Positions 49,501 to 62,825 of a DNA stretch of 64,000 nucleotides are shown one piece after another. Location: NCBI RefSeq assembly GCF_965363235.1, contig NC_134845.1, forward strand, positions 12,276,101-12,340,100, written 5' to 3'. Both the position numbers and the translations under genes were made by a program. Under the pieces are notes generated by a model. It worked only from the letters and a program-made list of their open reading frames with translations. It was not told the DNA's origin and did no database searches. This DNA comes from Mytilus galloprovincialis (lineage: Eukaryota; Mollusca; Bivalvia; Mytilida; Mytilidae). Each line of letters begins with the position of its first letter. The stretch's first letter is position 1.

Positions 49501-52500
49501 ATCTCATGCGGGAAACATCCTTCTAGTAAAAAAATAACCGATTCGGTAGTATCCGACTGAAAATGTGGACAAAAACTCAAGGGTCAACTAAATTGCCTGC
49601 ATTAGTTATACTTAAACTTACCATGACAAAGTATCCTACCACTGTCAGGTATTGGTCACGGATATTCTGTAAAGGAGAAAGAAAACTTGACAAAAGATAG
49701 AACAACCTCGGCAATAAGATTAACGTTCTTTTCTTGGGTAAATTCATTGTCAGAAATCCTCTTTCATGTTATGGTAGTTCTTATGCAAAGAATATTGGAT
49801 CTAGTTTTAACTGATCGATATTGTAGGACCAGTCTGCACTTAATTTGGTAATCAATTGTGCACTTGTATTTTTAATGAGTTTCACAGCCTTCTCTTTATT
49901 TATTAAATTGTTTTATATGCTTAATTGCTTTTATTCATGTGTTGTTATAGATAAAAGACATAAATTATGATTGTTGTTAATGGTTCAAAAGTTACAATAA
50001 TGTTAATATTTGCGCCAGATATCATCAAATAATATTATTGAGATTGATGTTAATCTTTTGTGTTTTAAACGATTCCGAACCATGTTTATATAAGAAGCGA
50101 GATTTCGTACAGGTAATTTTTTAGAATTTTTAAATAAAATCATATAACTCAAAATCTAGGCAATTATGAATAAATAGAAAAGTTGCAACCCAGCAACGTA
50201 CCAAGCAACAAAAACAACGTTATCATCTGGATGACAAATGATGGTTTACACTAATTCTGTGTTGTCCCTGGGCTGTATATGTTGTAAATAAAGGAGTAGG
50301 TCCGGCGAAACCGGCCTTTTTTAGCAAAACAAATATATTTCAAAATTTTGATAAAATGTAAAACTTTCAGCTATTTATTGGAAAGAAGAATTATTTTGCT
50401 ACATAAGTGTAGCAACTAGTGTCATATGAGATGTTCTTACCTTTTACGGGGACTAAATAACTGGACAAGACATCATTACAAACACGTCTTTATTCTCCAT
50501 AAGCACGTTCATACTAAAAACATCAAAAACAGCATTACGGGTCTGACCTTACACCCTTACCTGGAATAGCCCCGACCTCGAACAGAATTCAACCCTAATA
50601 CATAACACATATTTTCCGCTGGATATAAAGCAGAAAATAATCAGCATCATACATAGGAAAGTTGAAACATACTTACCAGTTCCTTTAGAGTCAGTAGATT
50701 CAGTTGCATGGCTATTGTCACACTCGTTTCAGGTCTTGCTAGCTTATTATAGCTGTTGGTTACAAACAGTTCATTCCGCAAGGCTGCTTCTTTTGTAAAG
50801 GAATACACACCCATCGCGACAGGAAGGTCTGAAGTAAGAAAAACATATTTAAAAGCTAATGAGAAAGAAGGATATATTTTGTAATCGGTCAAGATGCAAT
50901 ATTATTTTCGACAATTTTGTGTTTTCGTCAAATAATAAATGTTATGAATGTATCAGCTCAGATCGGTCATGCATTGCAAAGCTCGCGCGAGCCATTAAAT
51001 CACGTTGAGAAAACTAAGAATGTTTAAAATGTAATAAACTGATGATGTTACGGAATCTGTTCATTTAAAAGAGTAATAGGATGAACATCTCCTATGAACA
51101 GAATAACCTTGTGACTATTATCTACATATAAGTTTTGTGAACATTAAGTCAAAAGTAAAATAACAAAAATACCGAACTCCGAGCTGTACAATATTTTTAC
51201 ACATATATCTAATTAAGCAATACATTTTACGGAATGATTACATGCATTTTATAATCTTTATATGTGCAGAAATTAATGAGTATTCAACGCTGGTGCACAC
51301 AATAATGTACGTAAGTTTATATAGGGAATTATTCACTTAGAAAAAAATTACAAAACTTTCCTAGAAGATACCCACTTTCATTCATGTATATGACCTGAGA
51401 ACATACTATGATCACCATATATGTTAATTTGTATTTAACCAAAATAACAATCAATTTACTTCATCAATATGAAGATCTTGTATGTATGCATTGGCTTAAA
51501 GATGTAATAGCCGTTGTAATTATGCATTGGCTTAAAGATGTAATAGCCTTTGTAAGTATGCATTGGCTAAAAGATGTAATAGCCTTTGTAAGTATGCATT
51601 GGCTCAAAGATGTAATAACCGTTGTAAGTATGCATTGGCTAAAAGATGTAATAGCCTTTGTAAGTATGCATTGGCTTAAAGATGTAATAGCCTTATTTCA
51701 TTTAAACGTGTTTTCCATCTGATATTTCTGCAAGGTTACTAGACTTTAAGAAAACTACTGTAACACAAATATACAATTCATATTTGGATCCGTCTAATTT
51801 TATTTTGATGACGAGCACATGTATCATTTGACATATGTTGTAATTTTGTTGTTGAGAAACAGTGTTAAAATGTTTTCCGAATCATCTAAACCTCCATCAG
51901 TATTGATCCTTCTACTAATAACAAAACGTACATTTATTGTTCTGATATGAATTTTGTAATTAAGTCAGGATTCAAATGAAGCAGACATAATTGTCTTGAT
52001 TGATTTGAATTACTTGATTCCTTCATGACAATTATCCTGATTTAGAGTATTTTCTCGCAATTTTTTGGCTGATTATGTCCTAATAAGTTTCAGAACGTTT
52101 TTTTTTATTACGTCAACTGGAATTATCTCTCTTATACAATTGACCTAATAAAATTTTAAAATTTTTTGAGTTTCTTTAAAGTCCTAATATTGTCATGTTT
52201 TACAGTTTTAGATTATATATTTGGTTGATATAGTTCTAATAATTGAATTTAAATATTTTAATTTGTAATATAACAAAATCAGGATATATTACAATTGTAA
52301 ATGATGTGTTACACCCTAGCCGTTTCTCAAACACAAACACCTACTAGATACACATAGCCATTTCTTTATTCCAGAAACTTTCAAATTTATGTCAAATGCT
52401 AAATTAGTAATAAATTATAGTTGAAACCTGCATAAAGCATTTGAGCTTTTTATAAAATGCCTATTATGAAACCCGAATTATTCTATCTCCCCATAATGAT

Positions 52501-55500
52501 AAAATATTTGAAAAATTAACAACATTGATTTTTCATTTTTCACAATTAGTGACTTGCAAACAATTTTCAATTGAACCTAAAGATACGTTGAAACAATTGT
52601 AATGTCTGTACAAAGCAAAAATATTGTTGATTCAATTAATGTGTTAGAGCTTGTATTTTAAATTTTGTCATTTGCTTAGGGACAAACCGTTTATAATTTT
52701 TATCTTCGTTTGGTATTTATGTAATTTTACTTTTTCCATTAAAAAGTAATGTTACTTGTGTTATTGTTTTAAAATGATTTTGTATTCTTGTCATTTTTGC
52801 TAATGTGCTTTATCTAAATTGCTTTTTTGTGTTTCTTCGTTACATATGACGTGGCTCTGTACTTATACATCCCGTCATTCTGTTTGTTAAATATTTTTAT
52901 GTTTTTATCGTGATTAAGATTATAACACAATGTTGATAGCTGTACACCTTTTTTGACATTTTTACCTATTATTATTTTTATTATTTTGGGTCACATATCG
53001 TTGTCAATATAATTGAAATTGATGCGACTGTCATACAAGTGAGAGGTTTAGATAGCTATAAAAGCAGATTATATCCATATTCCTACATATGAAAATGTCT
53101 GTACCAAGTCAGAAATATGATAGTTGTTATCCATTCGTTTGATGTGTTGAAGCTTTTTTTTTATCATTGGATAAGGGACTTTCTGATTTTGAATTTTCCT
53201 AGGAGTTCAGAATTTTTGTAGATTTACGTTTTACTTTTTCCAATTACAAGGACCTAGTTAACCAAATCGACGAATGATAATGGACATTATGATTGTTAAT
53301 GACAATAGATATGCTGCATCATATTTTTCTTTATTTGTATATTATTATGAAGTTTTGAATCAGAAGAGCGTATGAATAGACGATTGTCTACCAATCGGTC
53401 ACATATCAAACGAACATTAAAGAAAGTTTGTTTATGTCAAACTCTTTACCTACTAAACAATAACACGCATTTAACATTGATACAATCTTTAAACATTCGT
53501 TATATAATAATATTTGTTGTGACTTTTTGGTAAATTGCAATACCAAATGTCATAAAAGACAAGTATATGTTAAAACAATATTTAGATGTGTATTTCAATC
53601 TCAACGATCAATAAACACAACATGTTAAATTGTTTAAATGTAAAGCAAAGTAAGCCGTGGTTTTTAAACACCTGTGGTCATTTATTTTGTCCTGTAAAAT
53701 GTGTATGTTAAAAAACAAAATTTTTGTTTATTGTAATGACAATATAAATATATCTGTGAAGATTAATTCCTTAGAATTGGTATTAAAAAACATTTAGTTA
53801 TACTTGTGGGGTCTATAGATTTTTATCTCAGTATATGACTATTGAAATCTAATTTCTATTATTCTTTGATACTGAAAGTTAAAACAATCTTAAAAAAATA
53901 TATTTGTAACATAAAATCAACACATTTGTAAAACGGAATGCACCTTCATATCATTAAAACATATACATGTATAAGTTAAAAATATTCAAATCAAAGTCCA
54001 TTCTTCCGCGTGTGGAACCAAATATATGTATGAAATGAAAAGGGAGCATGTAGGGTAGCTATACAAAGAACAGATATTTAAAAATATAAGTTAGCCAAAA
54101 CGCTAATAGAGTTAACTCAAGAATAAACGGTTTATCTATTATATTGATACGGTTTACATATACGAAACAAAAATAAAAGATCATGAATATAGATAGCAAG
54201 GAGACATTGCCTTTCCCATCGACTTATGGTAGTAAATTTCCGTCTTGTGATCCTCTCTCCATTTCTGATTTGTTATGCTCATATAAGGTTCAGTTGGTTT
54301 TTTTTGTCACACTATCCGATTAATAAATATAGTTTCCCAGTATTAACCATATCCTATATTATAAACAATTTTAAACAAAAAGGTTTACATATTATATAAC
54401 AGGAAGCGATTATAATCTAATCCTCTTTGAAATCAGTTTCTCAATTTAACTTTTAACTGTGTTAAGAAAGGGTTATCCTGATTCTAGTTCAATGTTATTT
54501 GTACTTTTAAAATTGTAACTCGGGTGGTATCAAATTTGTTCGTACAGTATATGTTCACTTGTGTTTTTTTGTCTTTTGATTGAGCTAAGCCATGTCGATT
54601 AATGTTTTATAGTGTGTCTTTCTATGTTATGATGTTACACAATTGTTTCAGATTAGGATGAAGATTTGGTACCATTGAAACTTTTTAACCTGCTGCAATT
54701 GTTTACACCTGTCCTAATTCAGGAATCTGCTGTTCAGTAGTTGTCGTTTGTTGATGGTTTATAAGTGTTTCTCGTTTATTATATGATTAGACCTTTGTTT
54801 TTTTCCGATTAAATGGTTTTACAATAGTACTGTTTGGGGACCTTTATAGCTTTCTGTGTGATGTGAGCCAATGCCTTTTTCCTACTTTTACATTTTTGTT
54901 GTCATATTAAAACCTGTCGGAGCTAGGTAATAAGTATGAAATGCATTTAAAATTATTTATTATTAGGAAAGTGTGACCAACTAGAAAGCAACTGAAGCAT
55001 AGACTTTTACAAAATAAAAAACAAAAAGGGAACGAGAAGATCCCAAAACGATGTTTACTTGAAAGGCGATCCCACATATCTCATCTATGGAAAGTCTTTT
55101 TTTCAAATAACAAAAAAAAAGAACAATCAACATGACAACATCTATTTAATTGCAAAATTGACAACCTGTGTTTGGAGCTTTCATCTCTAAATTTTCATTG
55201 TCCATTTGTTTTTAACATTAAGATTGTTTTGAATTAGTGAATAGTTTCAACAAACATCAGTTCATGTTGATATTGATGAAAATAGTCGATGTTGTTATAT
55301 ATGAGTTTATTTCTTCCGCCATTTTGGAAGGTTATCATTTGACGTAGGGTTTTAAATAAGTTAGGACGTCTATAGCTATTGACTACAACTATTTCAACCA
55401 ATATATTATTAGCCGAGCAGCCAATATACAGAAAACAAACAATAAATAAGCAGACTCATTTGACAGTGGTATAATAAACAGTTTGACAACTAATCCTGCA

Positions 55501-56644
55501 ATTTGTCTTTCATGAAAAGCATCATTGAACAGAAAACTGTCAACTAGTTCAAAATTAAATAAATCAAATGTAATGTTGATAAACCATGAATGTTCGGTAG
55601 AAAAAACCGCAAATATCCTGTAGAAAAAACGTTTTTTAAAGTGCATAAAAAAATCAAATGGTCAATTCAAAAGCACAAACACCCAACGATGATATTTGTT
55701 TACTAGAAGTTGATGTCCTTTATAATATATTGCATTCAACAACTTCCTAAACAGAACACAAATACATGGTGGTCTTTGACAATACCAAAAACTAACTATA
55801 AATTCACTAAATGACCAAAGATATCAGTATTAAACTTGTTTTAAAATATAAAACAGTTCATTGGTGATTTTTTTTAAAAATTAAACAAATAAACGGTATA
55901 GATATTGTAAAGAGAGCAATTTGTGAGCAATTACTGGTTTGTGAGTTTCATAAAGAAATTAAATCATTAACCGTTATAAGCATTTTGTTAGCTTTTAAAT
56001 ATTATAGAAAACGTTGAGACAAAAATAACACATTTTAACAAGTTCTCTTGGTAAAATAATACTTACAAAATAATTTTCAATGATTGATATTATAAGGTAA
56101 AAACAAATATTTCATTGTACGTATCTATATTCTTCAAATATTATAGGACACATAAGTGATAACTTACAACAGTTGAAGGATCTCAAACGAACAATTGTAT
56201 TCAACTCATTATCTGTATAAAATAATATGAATAAAGGCCACAGTAGTATACCACTGTTCGAAAGTCATGGCGTTTATGAAAGTGTAATATGGACATTCAT
56301 ATTTGTCTTTTATGATTAAATTAAAAATATAAGTGATCGTTTTTGTACTGAAAACATTTTTTTATTTCCAATATGGCGATTGCGGAAATCAAATTCAATG
56401 ATAAAAATTTAGCCAGACAAAAGATGATTGATTAAATGAATAAGAGATTAATGTTTCAGATAATCAGAAGAATATTTATTCAAACAAAATCTGAACAAAT
56501 AAAATAAAAATTGACACGAAAACTGATACAATACGTAAAGATTTTAAGTATAAATGCAACAATATCAAAGAAAGAAAAAAGAGCACGCATATAAATTTCA
56601 TAATTACCTATAAATAGAAGAAAGAGTGTCAACAACACAGCCAT
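46514..56644 (-). CDS. Nicotinic acetylcholine receptor-like Cys-loop channel subunit (421 aa, 6 exons)
   Basis: Exons on the minus strand: 56644-56608, 50828-50677, 49666-49622, 48918-48800, 48104-47569, 46890-46514; all phases agree. Exon 1 encodes MAVLLTLFLLFI, the signal peptide, ending phase 1. Exon 3 is the 45-bp exon typical of nicotinic subunits. The Cys-loop CVTDVTYYPFDTQTC has the standard 13 residues between cysteines. TM1 follows RRSEFHIMNSIAP. The TM2 approach contains GEK, the cation-type filter, then VGFSLTILLTSAVYLTLV. TM3 is YLISLLGMEIFSVILTVLIL and TM4 is near the C-terminus (LYLIAFFVITVLFILKML). The intracellular loop is only about 75 residues. The vicinal Cys pair of alpha subunits is absent in loop C (YTVTNGVEQREAVQFF), so it is non-alpha or a divergent molluscan form. 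It would act as part of a pentameric membrane channel; the ligand is unproven. Confidence 0.92.
48915..49085 (+). repeat. Dispersed repeat family B copy
   Basis: ctgtaaaagagaggcgaaaa, aataaactgatcatgacaac and taataggcgccctggagggt follow family B order. It overlaps the 5' edge of receptor exon 4, and the acceptor tract lies in the repeat. Confidence 0.75.
51484..51700. repeat. 36-bp minisatellite, 6 copies
   Basis: Units of tatgcattggcttaaagatg plus taatagcctttgtaag. The period is divisible by three, giving an open plus-strand frame (MHWLKDVIAFVS repeated) that I do not regard as a gene. Confidence 0.95.
52915..53245 (+). repeat. Dispersed repeat family C copy
   Basis: gattataacacaatgttgat, gcgactgtcatacaagtgag, tgtaccaagtcagaaatatg and tgaattttcctaggagttca appear in order, matching 6330-6650. 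Confidence 0.9.
54500..54900 (-). repeat. Long, diverged dispersed repeat family A copy
   Basis: Contains gtcttttgattgagctaagc, tgttacacaattgtttcag, cagtagttgtcgtttgttga and gacctttatagctttctgtg in the order of the fuller inverted family A element. Confidence 0.75.
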
Positions 56645-58510
56645 ATCTAACAGCTAAAGACAGTTCAGTTAAGTTTTAACATTTAAATATCTTCATATTA
56701 TAAATAAGTTATTTATATTCAATTGTATTTCCCGTGCAATAATAGCCCTAGAGACAGTCAAATATTTAGACCCACCATCCCATCAGCCATTTAAATAGCA
56801 AATAAGGCATTATAACAAAAATCAAAACATTGTCATAATAAAATTGAAAGGTCCATTAATAATTATCATTAGGCAAATATAAAGATTAAAAGTATGAAAT
56901 CTGACAAAAAGTTGTATTTATTTATGAAATGGTAATGTCAAGTTTTCCCTACTTCACTTATATTTGATTCCTATTGGTGTGAATCGATCAATGAAAGTCA
57001 ATAATGTATCCAGAAACTAGTTACAAGCATAAGAACTTGGTTTTCCGTAAGATATGCAAGTAAAGTATAAGATAAGATAGAAGGTTTTAGCGCCGCCGTA
57101 CCTTTTTATATTCCTTCTGGTGTTTATCATACAGCATTTATCTGAAGTATATGAACGGACATACATTTTGTTTAAAATATTTTTTTTAGCAAATACATTA
57201 CACTAGTGCATATTTACATTTCTTTAATTTACTTGAAGTTTATCGCAATGTCAGCACTCTCGGTGTGTCCTTGCGACCAGTTTTATTAATGAGGGAAACT
57301 TGAGTCTTGCCGAAAACCGTCGCGTTCCAGGCAATAGACACCATATTATCACTTAAGACCGACCGACATAGAACGCATCAGTCAGGTAAGGTGATGAAAT
57401 CACAACCTCAGTGCTTACAGGCAGTATTACAATAGATGATATACTAAGACAACTCAGCCAACTAAAATTTGATACAAAGTTTCTATTACGCTACAAGGTT
57501 TTTCCCAAATACGGGGTGGTTCCAAGACCGTGTTTTTTTCATTACGATTTTGCAAGTAGGGCCAAAAGGTGTACCTTCTACGTTTTTGTTACAGGACCCT
57601 GACTACCAATGCAGATTTTGCATGGTCGGCCAAAATGTTTCTCTATTATGGATTTGTTCCACGTCCTTGATTGCCAATGAAGATTTGCACGGTCGGAAAA
57701 AAAATGTTTCATTATAATTCAATCATTCACAAAAACAGACAAGAAGTTTGCAGCGTCTTGTAGTTATGCTATGACTCCATGACCACATTATTTATATAAA
57801 TCCATATGTAATTTTCAGCTATTGTAACTCTTTATTTCATGGTTGTCACATTGACAATGCTATAAACGTTGGAATTAAATACTCAATCAATTTGTTATAA
57901 AAATCAAGTACATGTAGATACCCAACTGTACTATAACAAGTAAATCCCTCATCAAAAGTATAATCTTTCATCAGAAACTATCATACAAAGGCTTCAACTG
58001 TAACTGTAAGTCTTATTAAGGCATTATAAGGAGGGCAAGTTAAAAACTGCGAAAATGATCTAATTCAGTTACGCCTTACTTTAGTGTTCCATACGTATAC
58101 TGGCAACCAAATAAGAAAGGTTCTGTCATACTTAATATTGTACAGCATAATTACCATGTAATAAAAGAGAAAATATACAAAGGCCAATTTGAAACTCACA
58201 GATATGTTAAAAATTAACGAACAACACCCAGATCAACTGAAGAGGAGACAATTAACTTACAAATCACCATGCATATCAAACTAACGATTCAGCAGACGGA
58301 ATCCCGCACAAATAAAAACAGACTTAAACTCATCATGAAGGACAACGTGTCTTTTGCCAACATTTGTCATTTTTTACTGATACTGTTTGTATTGTATTTA
58401 ATGACATCGCGACAAATACAATGTTATGACATAAGATGAAATTGTAGGATTAACATATTGTAAAACCCGGTTATAATCTGCAACTGCCCTTATCTGACAA
58501 CTGAAATGTT
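56590..58510. repeat. Segmental duplication, copy 1 (receptor exon 1 and 5' flank)
   Basis: Aligns in order with 59565-64000. Shared landmarks include gagacagtcaaatatttaga (56752 / 59698), ttagcgccgccg / ttcagcgccac near 57087 / 60030, ctaagacaactcagccaact (57446 / 62313), gactccatgaccac (57772 / 63311), ggcaagttaaaaactgc (58036 / 63589) and ggttataatctgcaactg (58469 / 63971). Divergence is substantial. About 57489-57720 holds three units of a ~67-bp repeat. Confidence 0.85.
56645..56830 (-). promoter_or_regulatory. Proximal promoter of the receptor gene
   Basis: On the minus strand the start codon is preceded by ctgtctttagctgttagat and further up by AT-rich candidates (tatttaaatg, gaatataaataac). 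The block is conserved in the second copy at 59600-59750, including gagacagtcaaatatttaga and catcagc-atttaaatag (plus strand). Which AT-rich motif acts as the TATA box is uncertain. Confidence 0.5.
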
Positions 58511-58689
58511 ATCTATATCACATACCTATTTATTAAAAATATTAAACAAATAATACGATTTTGTTATTATAGACTTTAAATTTATTTTTAATTGTTCAGC
58601 ATGTAAACTTACATTTACTTCAATAGCAGTAGTAGGTATATAAATTATTCTGGATTCAAAATATTTCCTATATTACCTTTAAAAATATC

Positions 58690-59110
58690 TCTCTTTTTTG
58701 GGTCATTCGACATGTAATGAATACATAAAGGCAACAATAGTATACCGCTGTTTGAAATTCATAAATCGATTGCGAAAAAAAATCCAGGTTACAAACTAAA
58801 ACTGAGGGAAACACATCAAATATAAGAAGAGAACAACGACACAACAGAAACACAACACTTAATTACACACACACAGAAACAAACTATAATATTACAATAG
58901 CCAATTTCCTGACTTGGTACAGAACATTTTAAGAAAAAATGGTGGGTAGAATCTGGTTTTGTGGCTAGCCAAACCTCCCGCGTTTATGGCAATGTTAAAT
59001 TTAACATTAAAATGACAACATTACATGACAGGACTATAATGCAAACAAGTGGGAGAACATACAGGACAGAGAAAAACACAAATAATACCGATCAGAAGGT
59101 ACCAGGATTA
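58690..59110 (+). repeat. Dispersed repeat family E copy
   Basis: Runs from aaaggcaacaatagtatacc and ggttacaaactaaaactgag through tgacttggtacagaacattt to acattacatgacaggactat. A related short start (aaaggccacagtagtatacc) lies at 56233. I recognise this as a very common mussel repeat; it sits between the two copies of the segmental duplication. Confidence 0.85.
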
Positions 59111-60089
59111 TAACTTAATACACCATCTGTTTGATTTCACATTATAAATTAAAAATAACATATCGTTTTAACCTGTAAAAGAACGCGTTTTTGTGGGTCG
59201 AATTTGTCAATCAAATCGTTTACCCTTGTTTCACATCTAATGTTGATTTTTCCTCCTTATTACTAACTAAACACGTTTTATTCATGCGTAACCCATCTCT
59301 AGCTAACGAGTTAACTTGAGGTTCAAATGAAAACGGATTCAATTAGGTCGAATTATTTACTTGCAAGTGAATAATTCATCAGTGAAGTTTCTTAGTCTTT
59401 TTGACAAAAGTGAACCAAACTGGCTTCTAAAAGCGAATTGCCATTTGACAATTTCACTTTCATTAATGATAAAAATATATATATATATCTTGTAGCTATT
59501 GCCCCTTTAAACTACAAGGTTAACAAATTATATACAACAAAATCAGTTTCTCGATTCAATTTTAGATAGAAGAAAAAGTGTATAGCAATATCTATCACCC
59601 AAAGGCAGTTCAGCCAAGTTTTAGCGTTTAAATATCTTCATATTATTAATAAGCTCTTCATATATTTATTTGTACTTTCCGTGTAATGATAGTCTTAGAG
59701 ACAGTCAAATATTTAGACCTACGAATCCATCAGCGATTTAAATAGCCAATAAGGAATTACAACATAAATCAGAACATTTTATTACAATACTAAAAAGTCC
59801 ATTAATGAATAAAATTTATGCAAATATAAAGATTCAAAGTATCAAATCCGACATAAAGTCGTACTTATTCATGAAAGGGTAAACTCAAAAATTCTCTACT
59901 TAACTTATATTTGATCTCTAATGGTATGGGTTAACCAATGAAAATAAATAGTGTATCCGGAAACTAATAACAAGTATAATGACGTTAACAATACCTGGTA
60001 GATTAACATAAACAAAAAATGAAACGTTTCAGCGCCACACAAACTTTTTTATATTTCTTTTGATGTTTTCGTTATAACGCACACCTTTG

Positions 60090-62040
60090 CTAAATAACAC
60101 AAACTTGAACAATAATGCAAAGTATGTTACAAGAGAGGCGAATGATACCAATAGAACATTCAAACTAATATGTCAATAACTACTAACACAATGGTCAAAA
60201 CCAACAAACAAACAAACAAAAGTTCAAGAAACACAAAATTGAAAACCAAAGATATAGAAGCACGAGCGCTACCAAACACTGAAAACTTTTGAAAACTAAA
60301 ATACTTAGCATATATCATTGCATAATACTGAGGAGAAGAATATTAAAATTGAGAAAATTAAAGTTATATAAACCCTGTGAATTAGTTGCTATCTATTTCA
60401 TAATTCCTTTGTTTTGTGGATCGAGCCGTTGATTTTTCGTTCTGCCTTATCTACATTTTGTCATGTTGTGGCTTTACATAGCTATGTATCCTTTTTTTCA
60501 TACCCAACTATATCAGTCCTATTCAGGACCGATAACTCTGTCGATGGATATTATAGGGTATACAATATTGTTGAAATCAGAGCAATCGTATTATAGGTCT
60601 CTGTTGAAATGTAAACAATAAAATATTTTTTTACAAATGGGAAACTTTATATCGATTCATTGAATGCCTGGATTTAGCTTAAAAACATTTAATTAAAAAA
60701 AAATTTAATCATATGCAATGAAATCTCGTTGAATTTCCTATAAAATAAAAAACAAATCCATTTGAATTAAAATTTGATTCACAATATTTCTTTAAAATAA
60801 TTATGGAAAAATAAAAATATTTGAAAATATTTTGAGCAAAAAATTATTTTCTTAAAGACATTTTCATAATATTCATATTTTCTTAAAGTTTATTATGGTA
60901 GATACTTCTTCTGATTTTAAACGGAAAATTAAGAGAAAGTTTATTTGTACATTTATGAAAACTTTTGTATATCGCAAAATTTAAACTCTGGTAATACATG
61001 TACACACAGGATTTTTAATGTCACCTGGTTGCTTTTTGTTTGCACGTCTACCTGACACTATATTGTTATGTAACATTACAACCCAAATCAGAGTTCACCT
61101 GTTCTGTAAAGGGATGAAATTTTAAAGGTATAAAATATTTATCTATATTTATTTTCGGGCATTGGTTTTTTTTTCTCATGGGATGAAAACATTTTTTGTT
61201 CTAAAAGGGATGTATAAATACATTTCTAAAGAAAAAGAAAATATACAGAAAAACATCTTTAAAAAAAGAAGAGAAAAATTTTATTTCAATTTTATTGTAA
61301 ACTATTTTCGGGTAACAGTATATCCTGGATATCTGTCAAATAAATGTTCCCGTGTCACACTTAAAATATTTTTTTTTATCTTTATCAAGAAATTTTGAAA
61401 TCAATCATATCGAAATATCACCAAAGAAAATAGCAGAAACATCAGAGATTCTGCATGGAAATATTAATATAATCTAGGAAAGTCTTACTATACAAATCCT
61501 TGATTTGATACAACATTTCCATATTATGGGATATTCATCAGCCGCCATTTTGAAAAATTCCGAAAAATTCCATTTTTTAAATCGATATTTATCCGACTTT
61601 TAAGTAGTATTTTTCGCCAGATATATGTTTTAATAACTTAATCGATTTGCTAAGTTTGTTTTTAATGTACGGAATTTCTTTATTTGTTGTACAAGTAGAC
61701 ATGGGTATCGGTAATTTAGCATGGAGGCAACGGAGAAATGACGAGAAAAGTGCATGTTTTTACAAGTCTAAATGACCGACTTTAATCAAAAATTAAAATG
61801 TTAGGACCAACATTGTTTGATAAAAATATGTTTGAATATCAAGGATTGATTTGCAAAACTTAGAAAGCTGGTCAGGTTTATGAGAAAATTAAACTTTATT
61901 GAAGCATCTATGCATTTTATATGGGGAAATATAATATAAAAATGGCGGCAAGAATACGTCACAAAAGTCACGTGATGTCTAACTTAGTTGGATATGAATT
62001 CTCGAAAGTCGTGGAGTGAACTTTAATTACCACATAATTA
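60090..62040. other. Insertion within copy 2 of the segmental duplication
   Basis: Very AT-rich. About 60130-60300 is a diverged family B copy (caagagaggcgaatgatacc, aacacaatggtcaaaacc). The open frames at 60414-60596 and 61162-61398 show no family features. No terminal repeats or target duplication could be defined, so whether it is one insertion or lost sequence in copy 1 is open. Confidence 0.5.
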
Positions 62041-62349
62041 CTGGTAACATATATTTTGTTTAAATACATTTTAGCTAATACATTACACCAATGATTAATC
62101 ACAGAATATTCTTGTTGATGTTTATCGTTATTTTAAAACTCTTGGTCGTATCGTTGCGTCCATTTTTATTAGGGTAGGATGCCGTAGTCCCAAGAGAAAT
62201 CCATCGACTTCTAGTCAAATAACAATATTTGCATCACTTAAAATCTACCGACGTTGAATGCATCTGTCAGTTAATAGGCCGAACTTACAACCTCGGTTGT
62301 GACAGATGAAATTCTAAGACAACTTAGCCAACGAAGATCCAAGTTTGTT

Positions 62350-62825
62350 TATCTTATATTAGGCGTTTCCCTACTATGTGGTTGTTCCACGACCTCGATT
62401 ACCAATTAAAATTTCGCACGGCCGCCCAAAATGTTTTACTACTACGTGGTTGTTTCACGGACCATGTTAACCCGTTTAGATTTTGAAAGTCGGCCTAAAT
62501 ATGTCACTACTACGGGTTTGTTCCAAAGCCTTGACTTCGAGTTAATATTTTGCACGATCGACAACATGTTTCCCTTCTACGTGTTGGCTTGTTAACCCAT
62601 CTAGATTTTGACGGTGTGCTAAAATCTGTCCGTACTACGGGTTTGTGCTATGACTTTGGTTACCAATGTTGATTTTTCACAGTCGGTCAAAATGTTTCCC
62701 TTCAGCGGTTAGTTTCACAACCTTGATTATCTATGAGGACTTTTTACAGCTGGCTTAAATGTTTCCCTACTGAGGGTTTGTTCACGACCTTGATTACCCA
62801 TGCAGATTTTGCGCGGTCATATGAA
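62350..62825. repeat. Degenerate ~67-bp tandem repeat, about 7 units
   Basis: Units follow gtttccctactacgggtttg, ttccacgaccttgattaccaa and gcagattttgcacggtcgg. Unit starts are near 62367, 62434, 62500, 62569, 62625, 62693 and 62760. The homologous spot in copy 1 (57489-57720) has only about three units. Confidence 0.8.

Larger units (their letters stand above)
50829..56607. other. 5.8-kb intron 1 of the receptor gene
   Basis: Contains a 36-bp minisatellite (51484-51700), family C (52915-53245) and family A-type sequence (54500-54900). I see no other exon; the rest is AT-rich. A strong family B or C core is absent elsewhere. Confidence 0.5.

Noticed and set aside
51408-51722. Plus-strand open frame with MHWLKDVIAFVS repeats
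   Set aside because: It is a 36-bp minisatellite in a receptor intron; no splice or family support.
57411-57717. Two overlapping plus-strand frames upstream of the receptor gene
   Set aside because: They run through the ~67-bp degenerate repeat of the segmental duplication and are not conserved in copy 2.
61162-61398. 78-codon plus-strand frame
   Set aside because: Lys/Phe-rich translation of A- and T-rich DNA with no family or splice support.
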